Source of the DNA: Bacteroidales bacterium | GTDB taxonomy: Bacteria; Bacteroidota; Bacteroidia; Bacteroidales; WCHB1-69 | NCBI GenBank assembly: GCA_017525245.1 | Contig: JAFXTE010000077.1 | Coordinates: 22,600-86,599, forward strand | Direction of reading: 5' to 3' | Length of the DNA stretch: 64,000 nt | Part shown: positions 52,004 to 60,626 of the stretch, one piece after another | Layout: every line of letters begins with the position of its first letter | How positions within the stretch are numbered: the stretch's first letter is position 1 | Notes under the pieces: model-generated | What the model was told of the DNA's origin: nothing | Databases searched by the model: none | What the model saw: only the letters and a program-made list of their open reading frames with translations | Translations under genes and position numbers: made by a program

Positions 52004-54139
52004 ATGGAATCACAAGAACTTCTTCACCCGGAAAATTCTGAAATTCAGAACAATGAGGTGAACCTCGAAGCTTCTCAGGAAGCTCAAACCGTTAATGAGA
52101 ATGCAACTCCCGCATCCGCAGTGGAACCTGAAATCGCGGAACCCGTGACGGAACCGCAACCCGAAACTTCCGCTGAGCAACCGCAGGAGATGCCGGCAGA
52201 ATCTCAGAAGGAAGTGGCGGAGGAACCCGCTCAAGAACATGCTGCTGTAACAGAAGAGCCTGCGCAACCAGAGGAGACTCTGGAACAGGTGGAAGCCGAA
52301 TATGCCGACTTCGACCTCGCCAAATGCGTGGATGAGCTTGAAAAGTTGGTTGTTGAGCGCAACTTCAACATCATCAAGCAGCGCGTGGGCGTGATTCGCG
52401 CCAAAGCCCTTGAGTTCCTTCGCGAACGCAGACGCGCTCGTCAAGCCGAATTTGAAGCTGCGAAAGCCGCTGCCGAAGCAGCCGCCGCAGAGCTTCCCGA
52501 AGGTCAGGAGGCTCCTGCCATGCCCGAGTTCAACAATGAACCCGACGAGCTGGAAAAACGCTTCAACACCGCTTTCCAAACCTTTAAAGACAATAAAGCT
52601 GCCTTTATCGAAGAACTGGAACAGCAGAAAACCAAGAACTTAGAACTTAAAAACAATATTATAGAAGGTCTCAAGAGACTTCTTGAAACAGAGTCCAATC
52701 TGAAAGTCCTGAATGACCAGGTGAAGGAATTCCAAGAACAGTGGAAAGCTGTCGGTCCTGTGCCGCAAGCCGAATCCACCAATCTTTGGCAGAATTACCA
52801 TTTCTATATTGAGAAATTCTTTGACATTGTCCGCATGAACCGCGAAATGCGCATGCTGGATTACAAGAAGAATCTCGAAAGCAAACTGCAAATCTGCGAA
52901 AAAGCCGAATCTCTGCTTTTGAATGATTCTATCAATCAATCATTCAATGAATTGCAGGAACTCCACCGTCAATGGAAGGAAATCGGACCGGTTCCGGATG
53001 ACAAGAAAGAGGAAATCTGGGAACGTTTCAAAACTGCTTCCGACCAAATCAACCAACGCCGTAGAGAGCATTATGACAAGCTGTTCGCCGAAGAGCAGAA
53101 TAACTACAACGCCAAGGTCGTGCTTTGCGAGCAGGCTGAAGAGTTGGTTGCCAAACCGGTTGAGCAAGTGTCTGAATACAATGAAATCAGCGACAAGCTG
53201 AACGAACTCTTCAGCCTCTGGAAAACGCTCGGACCCGCTCCTGCCAAGCTGAACGACGAGATTTGGATGCGCTTCAAATCCAATCTGGACAAGTTCTTCC
53301 AGCAGAAGAAGGAGTATTTCCAGCAGATCAAGGACACGCAGATGCAGAATTACAACCAGAAGCTGAACTTGGCTATCCAGGCTGAGGGCATCGCTGACAG
53401 AACCGACTGGAAGCAGGCTACCGACGAGATTCTGGCACTGCAAACGGAATGGAAGAGCATCGGCGCCACTCCGCGCAAATACTCCGATCAAGTATGGAAA
53501 CGTTTCCGTGCCGCTTGTGACAAGTTCTTCGAGGCCAAGGCCAAGTTCTTCAACACCGTGCAAGGCGAAGAGAGCGAAAACCTTCAAAAGAAAGAGGAGC
53601 TTATTCAGAAGATTCTGGGTTACGAGTTCGGTGAGGATCGCAATGCCAACCTCGACGCTATGAAGGCTTACCAGAAAGAGTGGTTGGAAATCGGTTTCGT
53701 GCCGCGTGCCGACAAAGACCGTATCTACACTGAGTACCGCAACGCCATCAACAAACGTTTCGCGGAACTCAAGGTGAGTGCGGATGATGTGCGCCAAAAT
53801 CGCTATCAGTCGCGGATTAACGACATCATGCGCAACCCCAATGCCGACAAGCTCATTGACAAAGAGAAGAATTTCCTCACCACTAAGTTAGCTCGTCTGA
53901 AAGACGATATCGTACTGTGGGAGAATAACTTGGGATTCTTCTCCAACTCCAAGAACGCTGAAATCCTCACAGCCGAGTTCCGCAAGAAAATCGAGTTTGC
54001 GAAGAAGGAAGTCGCTGATCTGGAGTATAAGATCAAGATGATGAACAACCCGAAAGCGGCCGAACAGGCTGAGGCTCCTGCTACTGAAACTCCCGCCGCA
54101 GATGCAGAACCTGCTGCTGAAACTCCCGCCGAAGCGTAA
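52004..54139 (+). CDS. DUF349 repeat protein
   Basis: 711 aa from the ATG at 52004 (longer frame to 51839 reads through repeats and the promoter). A Glu/Pro/Ala-rich N-terminal region (1-100), then five DUF349 helical repeats, their W-K-x-x-G cores near 245, 322, 405, 482 and 558 (such as QWKAVGPVP, QWKEIGPVP, LWKTLGPAP, EWKSIGATP, EWLEIGFVP), and an Ala/Glu/Pro-rich tail. Cytoplasmic long helical rod; role unknown. Confidence 0.88.
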   Translation: MESQELLHPENSEIQNNEVNLEASQEAQTVNENATPASAVEPEIAEPVTEPQPETSAEQPQEMPAESQKEVAEEPAQEHAAVTEEPAQPEETLEQVEAEYADFDLAKCVDELEKLVVERNFNIIKQRVGVIRAKALEFLRERRRARQAEFEAAKAAAEAAAAELPEGQEAPAMPEFNNEPDELEKRFNTAFQTFKDNKAAFIEELEQQKTKNLELKNNIIEGLKRLLETESNLKVLNDQVKEFQEQWKAVGPVPQAESTNLWQNYHFYIEKFFDIVRMNREMRMLDYKKNLESKLQICEKAESLLLNDSINQSFNELQELHRQWKEIGPVPDDKKEEIWERFKTASDQINQRRREHYDKLFAEEQNNYNAKVVLCEQAEELVAKPVEQVSEYNEISDKLNELFSLWKTLGPAPAKLNDEIWMRFKSNLDKFFQQKKEYFQQIKDTQMQNYNQKLNLAIQAEGIADRTDWKQATDEILALQTEWKSIGATPRKYSDQVWKRFRAACDKFFEAKAKFFNTVQGEESENLQKKEELIQKILGYEFGEDRNANLDAMKAYQKEWLEIGFVPRADKDRIYTEYRNAINKRFAELKVSADDVRQNRYQSRINDIMRNPNADKLIDKEKNFLTTKLARLKDDIVLWENNLGFFSNSKNAEILTAEFRKKIEFAKKEVADLEYKIKMMNNPKAAEQAEAPATETPAADAEPAAETPAEA

Positions 54140-54146
54140 TTTACTA

Positions 54147-54256
54147 GACATAAACTTAAGACTTAGACATAGGCTTTTGTCCCGTCTTAAGCCTAAGTCT
54201 AAGTTTTAAGTCTAAGTCTAAGTTTTAAGTCTAAGTCTAAGTTTTAAGTCTAAGTC
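54147..54256 (+). repeat. AAGTCT hexamer repeats between DUF349 and DUF2147 genes
   Basis: AAGTCTAAGT(TTT) units repeated up to the ATG at 54258, with rc-type CTTAGAC copies at the start. Confidence 0.9.
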
Positions 54257-54257
54257 A

Positions 54258-54722
54258 ATGTTAAGAACCATCATCATTTTTTGCACACTACTTATAGTAC
54301 CTGCTTTATCTGCGGTCGCCCAAACGGAGGCCGCAGATAAAATTTTAGGTACGTATTATATCTCGGACGACACCTCCGACGAGGATTGCAAGGTGAAAAT
54401 CACCAAAGACAAGTCCGGCACCTACAGCGGCCGCATCATTTGGGTGAAGAATCCCTATTTCAAGGATGGCACCCCGAAGCGGGACATCAAGAATCCCGAC
54501 CCGGCGAAACGGAACACCCCTGGCGACCAGATTCCGCTCATTTTCCATTTCAGGTATGATGCGAACAAGAAACAGTGGGTGGATGGCGAAATCTACGATC
54601 CCGTGCACGGCAAGACCTACAAGTGCAAGATGTGGTTTGAGAACGACAAAACCTTGCGTGTCCGCGGCTACATTGGCGTGCCCGCACTGGGCCGCACTAT
54701 GACATGGAAGAAAATATCGTAG
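54258..54722 (+). CDS. DUF2147 domain protein
   Basis: 154 aa, signal peptide (1-21). DUF2147 core: ILGTYYISDDTSDEDCKVKI, GRIIWVKNPY, DGEIYDPVHGKTYKCKMWF, LRVRGYIGVPALGRTMTW (read as short blocks). Secreted beta-barrel lipocalin-like fold, function unknown. Its stop lies inside a 28-nt hairpin. Confidence 0.9.
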   Translation: MLRTIIIFCTLLIVPALSAVAQTEAADKILGTYYISDDTSDEDCKVKITKDKSGTYSGRIIWVKNPYFKDGTPKRDIKNPDPAKRNTPGDQIPLIFHFRYDANKKQWVDGEIYDPVHGKTYKCKMWFENDKTLRVRGYIGVPALGRTMTWKKIS

Positions 54723-54746
54723 AAACGCGGCGCACCGCGTCTCTAC
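54719..54746 (+). repeat. REP-like 28-nt hairpin (copy 1)
   Basis: Left arm GTAGAAACGCGG, loop CGCA, right arm CCGCGTCTCTAC (11 of 12 paired). It begins with GTAG, in which the DUF2147 TAG stop lies, and ends with CTAC. Confidence 0.7.
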
Positions 54747-54756
54747 ACCACCCCCA

Positions 54757-54790
54757 ATTCAATGACCAATAACCCATAACCAATAACCAT
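54757..54790 (+). repeat. AATAACC heptamers before the Hsp15-like gene
   Basis: TTCAATGACC, AATAACC, CATAACC, AATAACC, ATTAA up to the ATG at 54796. Confidence 0.85.
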
Positions 54791-54795
54791 TAAAA

Positions 54796-55191
54796 ATGGA
54801 GAAACTCAACGTCCGAATCGACAAGTGGCTGTGGATGGTGCGGTTGTACAAGACTCGTTCCATCGCCACGGAGGCCTGCAACGCCGGGAAGGTGAAACTC
54901 AACGGTGAGAACGTGAAGCCATCGCGTGACGTGCGTGTGGGCGAGGTGTATGAGGTGCATATCGGCTCGCTGCACAAGACCGTGGAGGTGGTGGATGCGC
55001 CGAAAAGCAGGGTAGGGGCGCCGTTGGTGCCGCAATACTGCACCGACCTCACTCCTCAAGCCGAATACGACCGAATGAAGACTCTCAAGACCCAGGAGTT
55101 CCGCCCGCACGGCCTCGGCCGCCCCACCAAACGCGAACGTCGTCAACTTGATTTCATCAAAGAAAACTATTTTGATGATGATGACCAATGA
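54796..55191 (+). CDS. hslR: S4-domain RNA-binding protein, Hsp15 type
   Basis: 131 aa. S4 domain at 1-60 (VRIDKWLWMVRLYKTRSIATEAC; GKVKLNG). Hsp15 in E. coli recycles free 50S subunits carrying nascent chains. The C-terminal third is charged. Confidence 0.88.
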   Translation: MEKLNVRIDKWLWMVRLYKTRSIATEACNAGKVKLNGENVKPSRDVRVGEVYEVHIGSLHKTVEVVDAPKSRVGAPLVPQYCTDLTPQAEYDRMKTLKTQEFRPHGLGRPTKRERRQLDFIKENYFDDDDQ

Positions 55192-55289
55192 CGATGAAAC
55201 GATGAAACGATGAAGCGATGAGACGATGAGACGATGAAATCGATTACTACCGCTTCAATAACCCATAACCTATAACCTATAACCATTAA
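55191..55289 (+). repeat. ACGATGA octamer array and AATAACC heptamers before prsW
   Basis: ACGATGAA/ACGATGAG octamers (55191-55238), then TTCAATAACC, CATAACC, TATAACC, TATAACC, ATTAA to the ATG at 55291. Confidence 0.9.
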
Positions 55290-55290
55290 T

Positions 55291-55998
55291 ATGTCCGTAA
55301 TCCTAATCGCCTCCCTGCTCCCCGTCATCTTGCTGATGACTTACATCTACAAACGGGACACGTTCAACAAAGAACCGTGGCCGTTGTTGATGAAAGCTTT
55401 CCTTTTCGGCGTGTTGGCCGCTTTCATCGACATTCCTGTTGCGGGGCTGTTGCAGTTTCTTGTGCCCAAAATAGCCAGCGCACCAGGTTGGGACGCCTTC
55501 CACACTGCTTTTTTCGGGGCGGCTTTTCCGGAGGAATTCTGCAAGTTGCTGATGCTTTATCTCTGCATCTGGAAAAATCCCAATTTTGACGAGTACTACG
55601 ATGGTTTGGAGTATGCCGCGTTTGTGGGATTGGGTTTTGCGGGCATTGAGAACGTGATGTATATCATGCAGGGCGGTTTGGGCTTGGCGGTAGGCCGCGG
55701 AATTTTTGCCGTCCCCGCCCACTTCTTCTTCGCCATCTTTATGGGCTATTTCTTTTCATTGGCCCGCTTCCGTTATGGGAACAAAAAGCGTTACCTTTTT
55801 CTGGCCTACATTATTCCCGTTATCTTGCACGGCACGTATGATTTTCTGCTGATGTACGTCAATAACCTCAATGGCGACTCCGATATGGTGCAAGAGGTGA
55901 GTCCGTTGGCCGGAATCCTCTATGTTGGATTCCTGGTCTTTTTCTTCTTCGTGTGGCGTTTCGCCGTGCGGAGGGTTAGTAAGATGTCAGGACAATAG
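55291..55998 (+). CDS. prsW: PrsW-type intramembrane metalloprotease
   Basis: 235 aa with about seven or eight membrane helices. Glu81-Glu82 (AFPEEFCK), GIEN (118-121), His144 (PAHFFFA) and His180 (ILHGTYDF) are the conserved metal-binding and catalytic residues. PrsW cleaves an anti-sigma factor in Bacillus (family knowledge). An ECF sigma gene stands convergently downstream. Confidence 0.9.
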   Translation: MSVILIASLLPVILLMTYIYKRDTFNKEPWPLLMKAFLFGVLAAFIDIPVAGLLQFLVPKIASAPGWDAFHTAFFGAAFPEEFCKLLMLYLCIWKNPNFDEYYDGLEYAAFVGLGFAGIENVMYIMQGGLGLAVGRGIFAVPAHFFFAIFMGYFFSLARFRYGNKKRYLFLAYIIPVILHGTYDFLLMYVNNLNGDSDMVQEVSPLAGILYVGFLVFFFFVWRFAVRRVSKMSGQ

Positions 55999-56007
55999 AA
56001 GGATTAT

Positions 56008-56035
56008 TGGTTAAGGGTTATGGGTTATTGAAGCT
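56008..56035. repeat. Heptamer repeat after prsW
   Basis: TTATTGG-TTAAGGG-TTATGGG-TTATTGAAG on plus; here it is downstream of both convergent genes. Confidence 0.8.
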
Positions 56036-56092
56036 GGAGGGAATCCGTTGCTTTTTGTCGTTAGGTACTAGCTTGAAACTTTCCTAAATAAC

Positions 56093-56126
56093 GAGACGGG
56101 GTCGTTCAATCGAACGGCCCCGTTTC
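56093..56126. terminator. Bidirectional hairpin between prsW and the ECF sigma gene
   Basis: ACGGGGTCGTTC and GAACGGCCCCGT pair around AATC (one G-U pair), with the stem extended outside by GA/TC. It sits between convergent genes; T-tracts are weak. Confidence 0.7.
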
Positions 56127-56159
56127 ACTAATGCCTTTTGCCTGTTGCCTTTCCCTTCA

Positions 56160-56768
56160 TCACATCGCGTTCCGCATCGGGAGCATCAGTTCGCTAAGCA
56201 TGTTTTTGGCGCGCATGATCTGAATTTTCACGTTGGAGAGTGAAAGCCCCAAACGTTCGGCGATTTCCTCGTAGGCGAGGTCCTCATAATAGCGCAATTC
56301 AATGACTTTACGGTATCTTTCGGGCAGCTCCGAAACTGCTGCGCGCAACAGTTGCAAGCGTTGTTTGTCAATGACTTCGTCTTCCGGGGTGCGTTGCAGA
56401 TTGTCTTCGCTTTGGTCGATGATGGATGTCGTGCTGGTAGTGTAAAGGTCGTCTTCAAAATACTGCGGCATGTTGTTCTTCAGCCGCAGGAAGTCGATGC
56501 TGTTGTTCAGTGCAATACGGTACAACCAAGTGGAGAAAGCGTATTGCGGGGTGTATTTGTCCAAATAACGGAATGCTTTGCCGAAGGTCATCAAGGTCAG
56601 ATCCTCGGCGTCGTCCTTGTTTTTCACCATGCGCATGAGCATGTAGTAGATACTGTCGCGGTATAGCCGCATCAGCTCGGCGTATGCCTGCTGGTCGTTG
56701 TGATCCAGCGCCTTGCGCAGGAGAACGTAGTCGCGTTTCGCCTTTTCGGTCTGGCAGGTGTTAATCAT
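56160..56768 (-). CDS. ECF RNA polymerase sigma factor (SigW/RpoE-like)
   Basis: 202 aa. Region 2: DAEDLTLMTFGKAFRYLDKY; STWLYRIALNNSIDFLR; region 4: LPERYRKVIELRYYEDLAYEEIAERL, a helix-turn-helix (read in blocks). It overlaps the glycosyltransferase gene by four bases, so they are co-transcribed. No anti-sigma gene is adjacent. Confidence 0.93.
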   Translation of the reverse strand: MINTCQTEKAKRDYVLLRKALDHNDQQAYAELMRLYRDSIYYMLMRMVKNKDDAEDLTLMTFGKAFRYLDKYTPQYAFSTWLYRIALNNSIDFLRLKNNMPQYFEDDLYTTSTTSIIDQSEDNLQRTPEDEVIDKQRLQLLRAAVSELPERYRKVIELRYYEDLAYEEIAERLGLSLSNVKIQIMRAKNMLSELMLPMRNAM

Positions 56769-57901
56769 TTCGCGATTTTTTTATGATTGATGATAGCCGA
56801 AAGCCAGTATAACGGATTCAACAGGGAAAATAGTATATCGTAGAGCAAAAAATAGGGGATAATTTGTTTTTCCTGCAATTTTTTTGCTGAAATACCCATG
56901 ACGACATACATGCTGGCAATACGCAGCAGGGCGATGCCGAGGATGATGTATAGGATTGTCGGCTGATGCAGAGCCACAAGAATGGAGAGTACGAGAAAAA
57001 CGTAAAACAGAAGATTCGTCAGTTCGTAGAGGCCTAACATAAGTCTGTTTTTCAGTGAATTGTATCTTCTTGTGAAGAACAGGCTGATTTTGTGGATGCG
57101 CCAGAAACGGTATTGCGGGGTGTGTTGGCGCACGGTGGCCGCATTTGGCTCAAACTCTATGGCGGTGTTGTTCGGGGTTGAGGCGCGGTGGATGAAAATG
57201 TCCTCCTCGCCGTAAAGCAGGTGATTATACGAGATAAACCCTTTCTGGTTGTAGAACAGTTGGCGGACGAACGCCACGTTGTTGAGATCGCCTCGGTAAG
57301 TGCTGTGCATCAGCGCGTGCGAGAAATACTGCATGGCGTTGACCAAGTTGTCAAAATGAAGGAAGTGGCTGTACGGCCCTTTCTTCTTCTCGAAGGTGTT
57401 GTAGCCCAACACAATCTTATGCTGAAAGAGGAAGTTTTGCGCCATCATTGCCAACCATTGTCTGGAGGCTGGCTTGCAGTTCGGCGAGGTGAGCAGGATG
57501 TGGTCGTAGCTGGCGCATTTGATTCCCATGGAAATGGCCATCTTCTTGCCCCGGCTTGTGGAAACCGCTGTGCTCAGATCCACAATCTTGATGTTCGGGT
57601 AGCGTTCCTTGTATTCTTTGATGGCATGGAGGGAATTTTCGTCGCGGGAGCGGTCGTTGACAATGACGATTTCGAAGAATCCATATTGTTGCTCAAGAAG
57701 ATAGGGTAGGGTTTGCAGTACCTGCGCGGCATCGTCGCGCACCACGATAACTACGGAAACAGGGATGTCACGGAATCCTAACGTGGCCTTCTTCTTGTGA
57801 AAGGCGAAACGTCCGTAGATGGCGTAGTAATAGACTAATTGAATGAGCGTTATAACACCAAACAGAATAAAAATAGCCAGTGCTACTTGGGTGATCTGCA
57901 T
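56765..57901 (-). CDS. Membrane-associated glycosyltransferase family 2
   Basis: 378 aa. N-terminal membrane helix (about 5-25), GT-A domain with VVIVVRDD, IVNDRSRDEN and LLTSPNCKP as donor/metal region, and two or three C-terminal helices (about 290-370). Inverting transferase for a surface glycan. It precedes the sigma factor gene in the operon. Confidence 0.88.
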   Translation of the reverse strand: MQITQVALAIFILFGVITLIQLVYYYAIYGRFAFHKKKATLGFRDIPVSVVIVVRDDAAQVLQTLPYLLEQQYGFFEIVIVNDRSRDENSLHAIKEYKERYPNIKIVDLSTAVSTSRGKKMAISMGIKCASYDHILLTSPNCKPASRQWLAMMAQNFLFQHKIVLGYNTFEKKKGPYSHFLHFDNLVNAMQYFSHALMHSTYRGDLNNVAFVRQLFYNQKGFISYNHLLYGEEDIFIHRASTPNNTAIEFEPNAATVRQHTPQYRFWRIHKISLFFTRRYNSLKNRLMLGLYELTNLLFYVFLVLSILVALHQPTILYIILGIALLRIASMYVVMGISAKKLQEKQIIPYFLLYDILFSLLNPLYWLSAIINHKKIAK

Positions 57902-57934
57902 TTTATGAAACGGTTTAGGTTAATAGTTTGGCGG

Positions 57935-57942
57935 CAAAAGTA
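57935..57942 (-). promoter_or_regulatory. -7 box of the glycosyltransferase-sigma operon
   Basis: TACTTTTG on the minus strand followed by CC, about 33 bp before the ATG at 57901. Confidence 0.55.
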
Positions 57943-57964
57943 AGTATTATTTCAATAAAAGATG

Positions 57965-57972
57965 TATTTTTG
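57965..57972 (+). promoter_or_regulatory. -7 box of tgt
   Basis: TATTTTTG followed by CC, about 47 bp before the ATG at 58020, divergent to the box at 57935-57942. Confidence 0.55.
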
Positions 57973-58019
57973 CCAAAAAAATATAAACAAACTTACGAAC
58001 ATTTGAACGCTACGAGAAT

Positions 58020-59153
58020 ATGAAGTTCACACTCCAAAAGGAAGACGGCAAAAGCCATGCCCGCGCCGGTTTGATTGAGACTGGACACGGATTGATAGAG
58101 ACTCCGATTTTTATGCCCGTGGGTACCTTGGGGGCGGTTAAATCGCTGCATATAAGGGATTTGAAACAAGATGTGAAAGCCCAGATTATCTTGGGGAACA
58201 CATACCATTTGTATATGCGACCTGGCATGGAAGTGCTGCGAGAGGTCGGTGGACTGCACAAATTCAACGGCTGGGACCGCCCGATTCTCACCGACAGCGG
58301 CGGTTTCCAGGTCTTCTCGCTGAGCCATCGCCGCAAAATCGACCCACAGGAGGGTGTCTGGTTCCAGTCTCACATCGACGGTTCGAGGCATCTTTTCAGT
58401 CCCGAAAAGGTGATGGACCTCGAGCGCACCATCGGGGCCGACATTATCATGGCCTTCGACGAGTGTACGCCGTATCCTGCGGATTACAAGTACGCAAAGA
58501 ATTCCATGGAAACCACCTTCAAGTGGCTGAAGCGTTGCATTGCGCGTCTGGACGAGACCGAGCCGTACTACGGCTATGAGCAGACGCTGTTCCCGATTGT
58601 GCAGGGCAGCACGTACAAGGATTTGCGGCTGAAGTCCGCTGAATATGTGGCTTCCACCAACTGCGACGGCAATGCCATTGGTGGCGTTTCTGTGGGAGAA
58701 CCTACGGAATTGATGTACGAAATCACGGATGTTTGCTGTCAGGTGCTGCCGAAGGACAAACCGCGCTACCTGATGGGGGTAGGCACGCCCGCCAATATAG
58801 TGGAGTGCATCTCCCTCGGTGTGGATATGTTCGACTGCGTGATGCCCACCCGCAACGGTCGCAACGGCATGATTTTCACGTGGGAGGGCATGATGAACAT
58901 GCGCAACGAAAAGTGGAAGAACGATTTCACTCCGCTGGATGTCAATAGCGACCTCTTTGCTGATCGCGAATATACCCGCGCCTACCTGCGACACCTGTAT
59001 GTCTCGGACGAGATCCTCGGCCCGATGATCGGCAGCATCCACAACTTGCACTTCTACCTCGATTTAGTCACTACTGCTCGCCAGAAAATCCTCGACGGCA
59101 CTTTTGCAACATGGAAGGACGAGGTGTTGCCGAAGATTTCGCGGAGACTGTGA
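58020..59153 (+). CDS. tgt: tRNA-guanine transglycosylase lacking the zinc cysteines
   Basis: 377 aa. Catalytic Asp92 in TDSGGF, IVQGST, GGVSVGE and nucleophile Asp272 in FDCVMPTR. Exchanges G34 for preQ1 in GUN anticodons (queuosine pathway). The C-terminal zinc site (C-x-C-x2-C and His in most bacterial Tgt) is missing its Cys residues: the segment reads DVNSDLFADREYTRAYLRH, though the His remains. This may be normal for Bacteroidota. Confidence 0.93.
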   Translation: MKFTLQKEDGKSHARAGLIETGHGLIETPIFMPVGTLGAVKSLHIRDLKQDVKAQIILGNTYHLYMRPGMEVLREVGGLHKFNGWDRPILTDSGGFQVFSLSHRRKIDPQEGVWFQSHIDGSRHLFSPEKVMDLERTIGADIIMAFDECTPYPADYKYAKNSMETTFKWLKRCIARLDETEPYYGYEQTLFPIVQGSTYKDLRLKSAEYVASTNCDGNAIGGVSVGEPTELMYEITDVCCQVLPKDKPRYLMGVGTPANIVECISLGVDMFDCVMPTRNGRNGMIFTWEGMMNMRNEKWKNDFTPLDVNSDLFADREYTRAYLRHLYVSDEILGPMIGSIHNLHFYLDLVTTARQKILDGTFATWKDEVLPKISRRL

Positions 59154-59207
59154 CGATGAGGCGATGATATAATTGACGGATTATTCAAAAACCGAAAATT
59201 GAAAAAA

Positions 59208-60578
59208 ATGGAATACAGAATCGAAAAAGACACATTAGGCGAAATGCGCGTTGAGGCCGACAAGCTCTGGGGTGCGCAGACGCAACGAGCTATGGAGAAC
59301 TTCGAAATCGGGAAGAAGCACATGCCGATTGAAATCATCTACGGCATCGCGACAGCCAAGAAAGCAGCAGCCTGTGCCAACTACGACTGCGGTGTGCTGT
59401 CTGAGGACAAACGCGACCTGATTGTGCGTGTGGTTGATGAAATCACCGCCGGAGAATGGGACGACCAGTTCCCGCTGCACATTTGGCAGACCGGTTCGGG
59501 CACACAGACCAACATGAACGTCAACGAGGTGATTGCCCACCGCGCACAGCAGCTGCATGGCGGTCAGCTCACCGACTACCCGCTTTTCCTCTCGCCCAAC
59601 GATGATGTCAACAAGTCTCAATCGACTAACGACATCTTCCCCACGGGCATGCGCATCGCCACCGCGAAGAGTATCATCACCCGCACCCTGCCCGCCTTGG
59701 AACGGATGATGGAAACTTATCGCACAAAAGTCGCTGAATACGCTGATATCAAGAAGATTGGGCGCACCCACCTGATGGACGCCACCCCTCTGACATTGGG
59801 CGATGAACTGTCCGGCCACCTCTCGCAGCTGGAGCACGGATATGAGGTCATCCAACAGAGTCTCAAGCATTTGATGGAACTCCCGATTGGTGGCACCGCT
59901 GTCGGAAACGGCATTAACACGCCTGACGGTTACGACAAAATCGCATTGCAATATATCAACCAGTTCACGGGTTACGAGTTCAGCAACTGTCCGAACAAGT
60001 TCGAGGCGATGGCCACCCACGACTCGCTGTGCGAAATGTCTGGAGCGTTCAAACGGTTGGCTGTCTCGTTGATGAAGATCGCCAACGATTTCCGTTTGCT
60101 GAATTCGGGTCCGCGCTGCGGTTTGGGCGAGGTGATTCTGCCCGCCAACGAACCCGGTTCCTCCATCATGCCCGGCAAGGTGAACCCCACACAGTGCGAG
60201 GCGCTGTCGCAGGTGTGCTGCCAGGTTATCGGCAACGACGTGGCCATCACCACGGGCGCCATGCAGGGACATCTGCAGCTCAACGTCTTCATGCCGCTTA
60301 TCGGCCGCAACCTTCTGCAGTCATCACGATTGCTCGCTGATGTCATCAACTCCTTCAACGACCACTGCCTCAAGGGGATAAAGCCCAATCTGGAGCGCAT
60401 TTCCATGCATCTTCACAACTCGTTGATGTTAGTCACGAAGCTGAATCCGCACATCGGCTACTACAACGCCGCGAAGATTGCGCAGCACGCGCATGAGCAC
60501 GGGCTTACGTTGCGCGAGTCCGCATTGGAACTGGGGCTCGTGAGCGCGGAGGATTTCGATAATTGGATGAAATTGTAG
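59208..60578 (+). CDS. fumC: Fumarate hydratase class II
   Basis: 456 aa from the ATG at 59208 (a TTG at 59199 is in frame). GSSIMPGKVNP signature near 318-328, GSGTQTNMNVNEV near 100, SQSTNDIFPTGMR near 140. Interconverts fumarate and malate. Its TAG stop lies in the 28-nt hairpin at 60575. Confidence 0.95.
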   Translation: MEYRIEKDTLGEMRVEADKLWGAQTQRAMENFEIGKKHMPIEIIYGIATAKKAAACANYDCGVLSEDKRDLIVRVVDEITAGEWDDQFPLHIWQTGSGTQTNMNVNEVIAHRAQQLHGGQLTDYPLFLSPNDDVNKSQSTNDIFPTGMRIATAKSIITRTLPALERMMETYRTKVAEYADIKKIGRTHLMDATPLTLGDELSGHLSQLEHGYEVIQQSLKHLMELPIGGTAVGNGINTPDGYDKIALQYINQFTGYEFSNCPNKFEAMATHDSLCEMSGAFKRLAVSLMKIANDFRLLNSGPRCGLGEVILPANEPGSSIMPGKVNPTQCEALSQVCCQVIGNDVAITTGAMQGHLQLNVFMPLIGRNLLQSSRLLADVINSFNDHCLKGIKPNLERISMHLHNSLMLVTKLNPHIGYYNAAKIAQHAHEHGLTLRESALELGLVSAEDFDNWMKL

Positions 60579-60602
60579 AGACGTTTCATGAAACGTCTCT
60601 AC
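60575..60602 (+). repeat. REP-like 28-nt hairpin (copy 2)
   Basis: Perfect: left arm GTAGAGACGTTT, loop CATG, right arm AAACGTCTCTAC. It overlaps the fumC stop (TAG at 60576-60578). Could also act as an attenuating terminator, but no T-run follows. Confidence 0.75.
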
Positions 60603-60626
60603 AGGGGACAACGACATATTTACGGC

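Noticed and set aside
57993-59051. 352-aa open frame on minus, opposite tgt
   Set aside because: Shadow of tgt; the plus frame has all catalytic motifs.
59235-60272. 345-aa open frame on minus, opposite fumC
   Set aside because: Shadow of a clear fumarase.
60575-60602. parS-like palindrome (GTTTCATGAAAC core)
   Set aside because: The ParB site consensus has GTTTCACGTGAAAC; this core lacks CACGTG, and the longer GTAG...CTAC hairpin explains it better.
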